From contig JBBKWZ010000144.1 of assembly GCA_037969195.1 (NCBI GenBank), positions 1 to 6,999 on the forward strand: a stretch of 6,999 nt of DNA, read 5' to 3'. Below the pieces are notes generated by a model. It was not told the origin of the DNA. It searched no databases and saw nothing but the letters and a program-made list of their open reading frames with translations. The position numbers and the translations under genes are program-made. Shown piece by piece: positions 5,457 through 6,999 of this stretch. This DNA is from JAHEJB01 sp037969195 (lineage in GTDB: Bacteria > Bacteroidota > Rhodothermia > Rhodothermales > Rubricoccaceae). The first letter of the stretch is position 1. Every line of letters begins with the position of its first letter.

Positions 5457-6999
5457 TGCGGACGACGATTTTCAACTTCATCGTCGTCGCGTTTTTGTCT
5501 TCTGGATGCGGGGGTAGTCGAGTGGCTGGCACTCCAGATGGCCTTCTGACGCGAACAGAGCGAACCGACTTCCAGGAAACGTCCCGCTACGCGGATGTGA
5601 TGGTGTTCATGGAGACCCTCTCAGCGTCGTCGTCCGTCCACCTGACCACGTTTGGCGAAACGGTTGAGGGAAGAGCCTTGCCTCTGGCTATTTGGGGCGC
5701 GTCGGATGCATCCCCGGAAGCCGTCCGTGCTACGGGCAAGACGCGCGTTTTCGTCTTTGCCAGCATTCACGCTGGGGAGGTTTGTGGAAAAGAGGCCGCG
5801 CAGATGCTTCTTCGCGATTTAGCCGGCGGACGCAACGCCGCATGGGCTGACTCCCTGGTCCTTCTCATTGCACCGATCTACAACGCCGATGGCAACGAGC
5901 GCGTTGCCTACGACAATCGCCCGGGGCAATTCGGGCCGGTAGGAGGGATGGGCGAGCGCCCGAATGCGCAAGGCCTTGATCTGAACCGCGATTTTATGAA
6001 GCTCGCTGCGCCCGAGTCGCGTGCATTGGTTCAGCTCTTCCGCGATTACGACCCCCACGTCATCGTAGACCTTCACACGACGAATGGAACCCACCATGGC
6101 TATCACCTGACGTACGCGCCCCCGCTTAGTCCGAACACGCCTGATCGAATCGATCGTGAGTTGCGGGATCACTTGCTTCCTGACGTCTCCGCCCGAATTA
6201 TTTACACCGATGGTTGGGCGACATACCACTACGGGAATGTGCCGGGTGCTTTTGGCGAGCCTGCAACAGCACCCAGAGCGTGGTATTCCTTTGATGCGCG
6301 TCCGCGATTTGGGACGAACTATGCCGGCCTTCGGAATCGCTTCGGAATCCTCAGCGAGGCTTACAGCTACGCGACTTTCGAGGAGCGCGTACTTGTAACC
6401 AAGCGATTTGTGGAAGAGATCATTGACTATACGTACCACCACGCAGGCCGCATTCGAGCGTTAGCCGACGAAGCCGACGCCATGTCCGTTGTCGGCGAGG
6501 AGCTTTCCCTTCAGGCCACATGGGCGTCACTTCCCGAACCAGTCGAGATTCTGCTTGGCGAGGTAGATAGTGTCTCGCACCCAGTGACCGGCGAGATAAT
6601 GCTTGAACGCCTGGACGTGCGACGTGCCGAGTCCATGCCGGCCTTCGTGAGATTCGTACCAACGGAGACGGAACATGCGCCCGCGGCGTACCTCGTGCCC
6701 GCGGACCTTTCTGAAGTCGTTGAACTTCTCGATCTCCATGGAATTGATTATTTCACGGCTCGAACAACCGGCCAGCCGCAGGAGGTTTTCACCATCGATA
6801 GCATTCGAGTTGCAGACCGCTCTTTTCAGGACCGATACGCACAAACTCTGTTTGGCTACTACGCAACCCTGAATGACGCTAGTCCCCAGAATGTCTTGGT
6901 CGTTCCGCTCAACCAGCCTCTGGGTCGGCTCATTTTCATGCTGCTCGAACCCCGCTCGGACGATGGCATCGTAGCTTGGGGTGTGCTGCCTCCCGAGAC
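5456..6999 (+). CDS. M14-family zinc metallocarboxypeptidase, probable lipoprotein (3' end outside window)
   Basis: This exported zinc peptidase of the M14 (carboxypeptidase A-like) clan is read for 514 codons and runs off the right edge. Residues 1-20 form a signal sequence (MR, then hydrophobic IFNFIVVAFL, then SSGC) with Cys18 as probable lipidation site; Ser rather than Leu at -3 makes the lipobox imperfect. The catalytic domain (about 40-330) shows zinc motif H105-A-G-E108, LDLNRD (174-179, with Asn177 and Arg178), zinc ligand His207 in DLHTTNG, and catalytic Glu301 in GILSEAYSY, so it looks active. The C-terminal region (about 345-514) is a beta-rich extension ending in QPLGRLIFMLLEPRSDDG, which in relatives I recall lies close to the protein end, so few codons are probably missing. 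The start ATG 5456 overlaps the transporter stop as TGATG; ATG 5453 in the same frame (ATGA overlap) is an alternative. Coupling to an amino-acid-type transporter suggests peptide breakdown and uptake. Exact specificity is unknown. Confidence 0.93.
   Translation, partial: MRTTIFNFIVVAFLSSGCGGSRVAGTPDGLLTRTERTDFQETSRYADVMVFMETLSASSSVHLTTFGETVEGRALPLAIWGASDASPEAVRATGKTRVFVFASIHAGEVCGKEAAQMLLRDLAGGRNAAWADSLVLLIAPIYNADGNERVAYDNRPGQFGPVGGMGERPNAQGLDLNRDFMKLAAPESRALVQLFRDYDPHVIVDLHTTNGTHHGYHLTYAPPLSPNTPDRIDRELRDHLLPDVSARIIYTDGWATYHYGNVPGAFGEPATAPRAWYSFDARPRFGTNYAGLRNRFGILSEAYSYATFEERVLVTKRFVEEIIDYTYHHAGRIRALADEADAMSVVGEELSLQATWASLPEPVEILLGEVDSVSHPVTGEIMLERLDVRRAESMPAFVRFVPTETEHAPAAYLVPADLSEVVELLDLHGIDYFTARTTGQPQEVFTIDSIRVADRSFQDRYAQTLFGYYATLNDASPQNVLVVPLNQPLGRLIFMLLEPRSDDGIVAWGVLPPE

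Noticed and set aside
5819..6442. Minus-strand 207-aa open frame
   Set aside because: It is antisense to the M14 gene, whose zinc ligands and catalytic Glu are all in the plus frame; it has no motif of its own.

Overview
The window is bacterial chromosomal DNA with five complete genes, one gene cut by the right edge, and very little non-coding sequence. No phage, transposon, CRISPR or RNA gene is visible. GC is moderate, somewhat above half. Three signs fit a Bacteroidota/Rhodothermota-type Gram-negative, though the assignment is an inference and is weak below phylum level: the apolipoprotein N-acyltransferase homologue has a Bacteroidota-like GWW...QH...RLRAIE.RR C-terminal block; most starts lack a Shine-Dalgarno (SD) sequence; and there is a DinB-like protein of a type I associate with these groups.

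Left half, minus strand (53-2308): an lnt homologue is followed by a maf/yhdE nucleotide pyrophosphatase 63 nt downstream, probably co-transcribed. The Lnt homologue is full length, but the catalytic cysteine motif (I-C-Y/F-E) reads I-G-S-E, and the whole 531-residue protein contains no cysteine. This is the most striking observation in the window.

Centre (2309-2453): a 145-nt divergent intergenic region separates lnt from a plus-strand run. It holds one weak Bacteroidota-type promoter candidate and a 7-bp inverted repeat that could be chance.

Right half, plus strand (2454-6999): an orphan ParA-type ATPase (no ParB beside it) is joined through a TGATG stop/start to a DinB-like four-helix-bundle protein. 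After 79 nt comes a 12-TM sodium-dependent transporter (NSS/SNF family), joined through another TGATG to an M14-family metallopeptidase with a signal sequence and probable lipobox. The M14 gene is open at the right edge. A periplasmic or envelope peptidase next to an amino-acid-type Na+ symporter suggests peptide breakdown and amino acid uptake; how ParA and DinB relate to that is unknown. A GC-rich hairpin with GGAGGT in its loop lies in the 3' end of parA, just before the DinB gene.

I do not see a complete new multi-gene system here. The points most worth following are the cysteine-free Lnt homologue, the ParA-DinB coupling with its hairpin, and the altered ion-site residues of the transporter.
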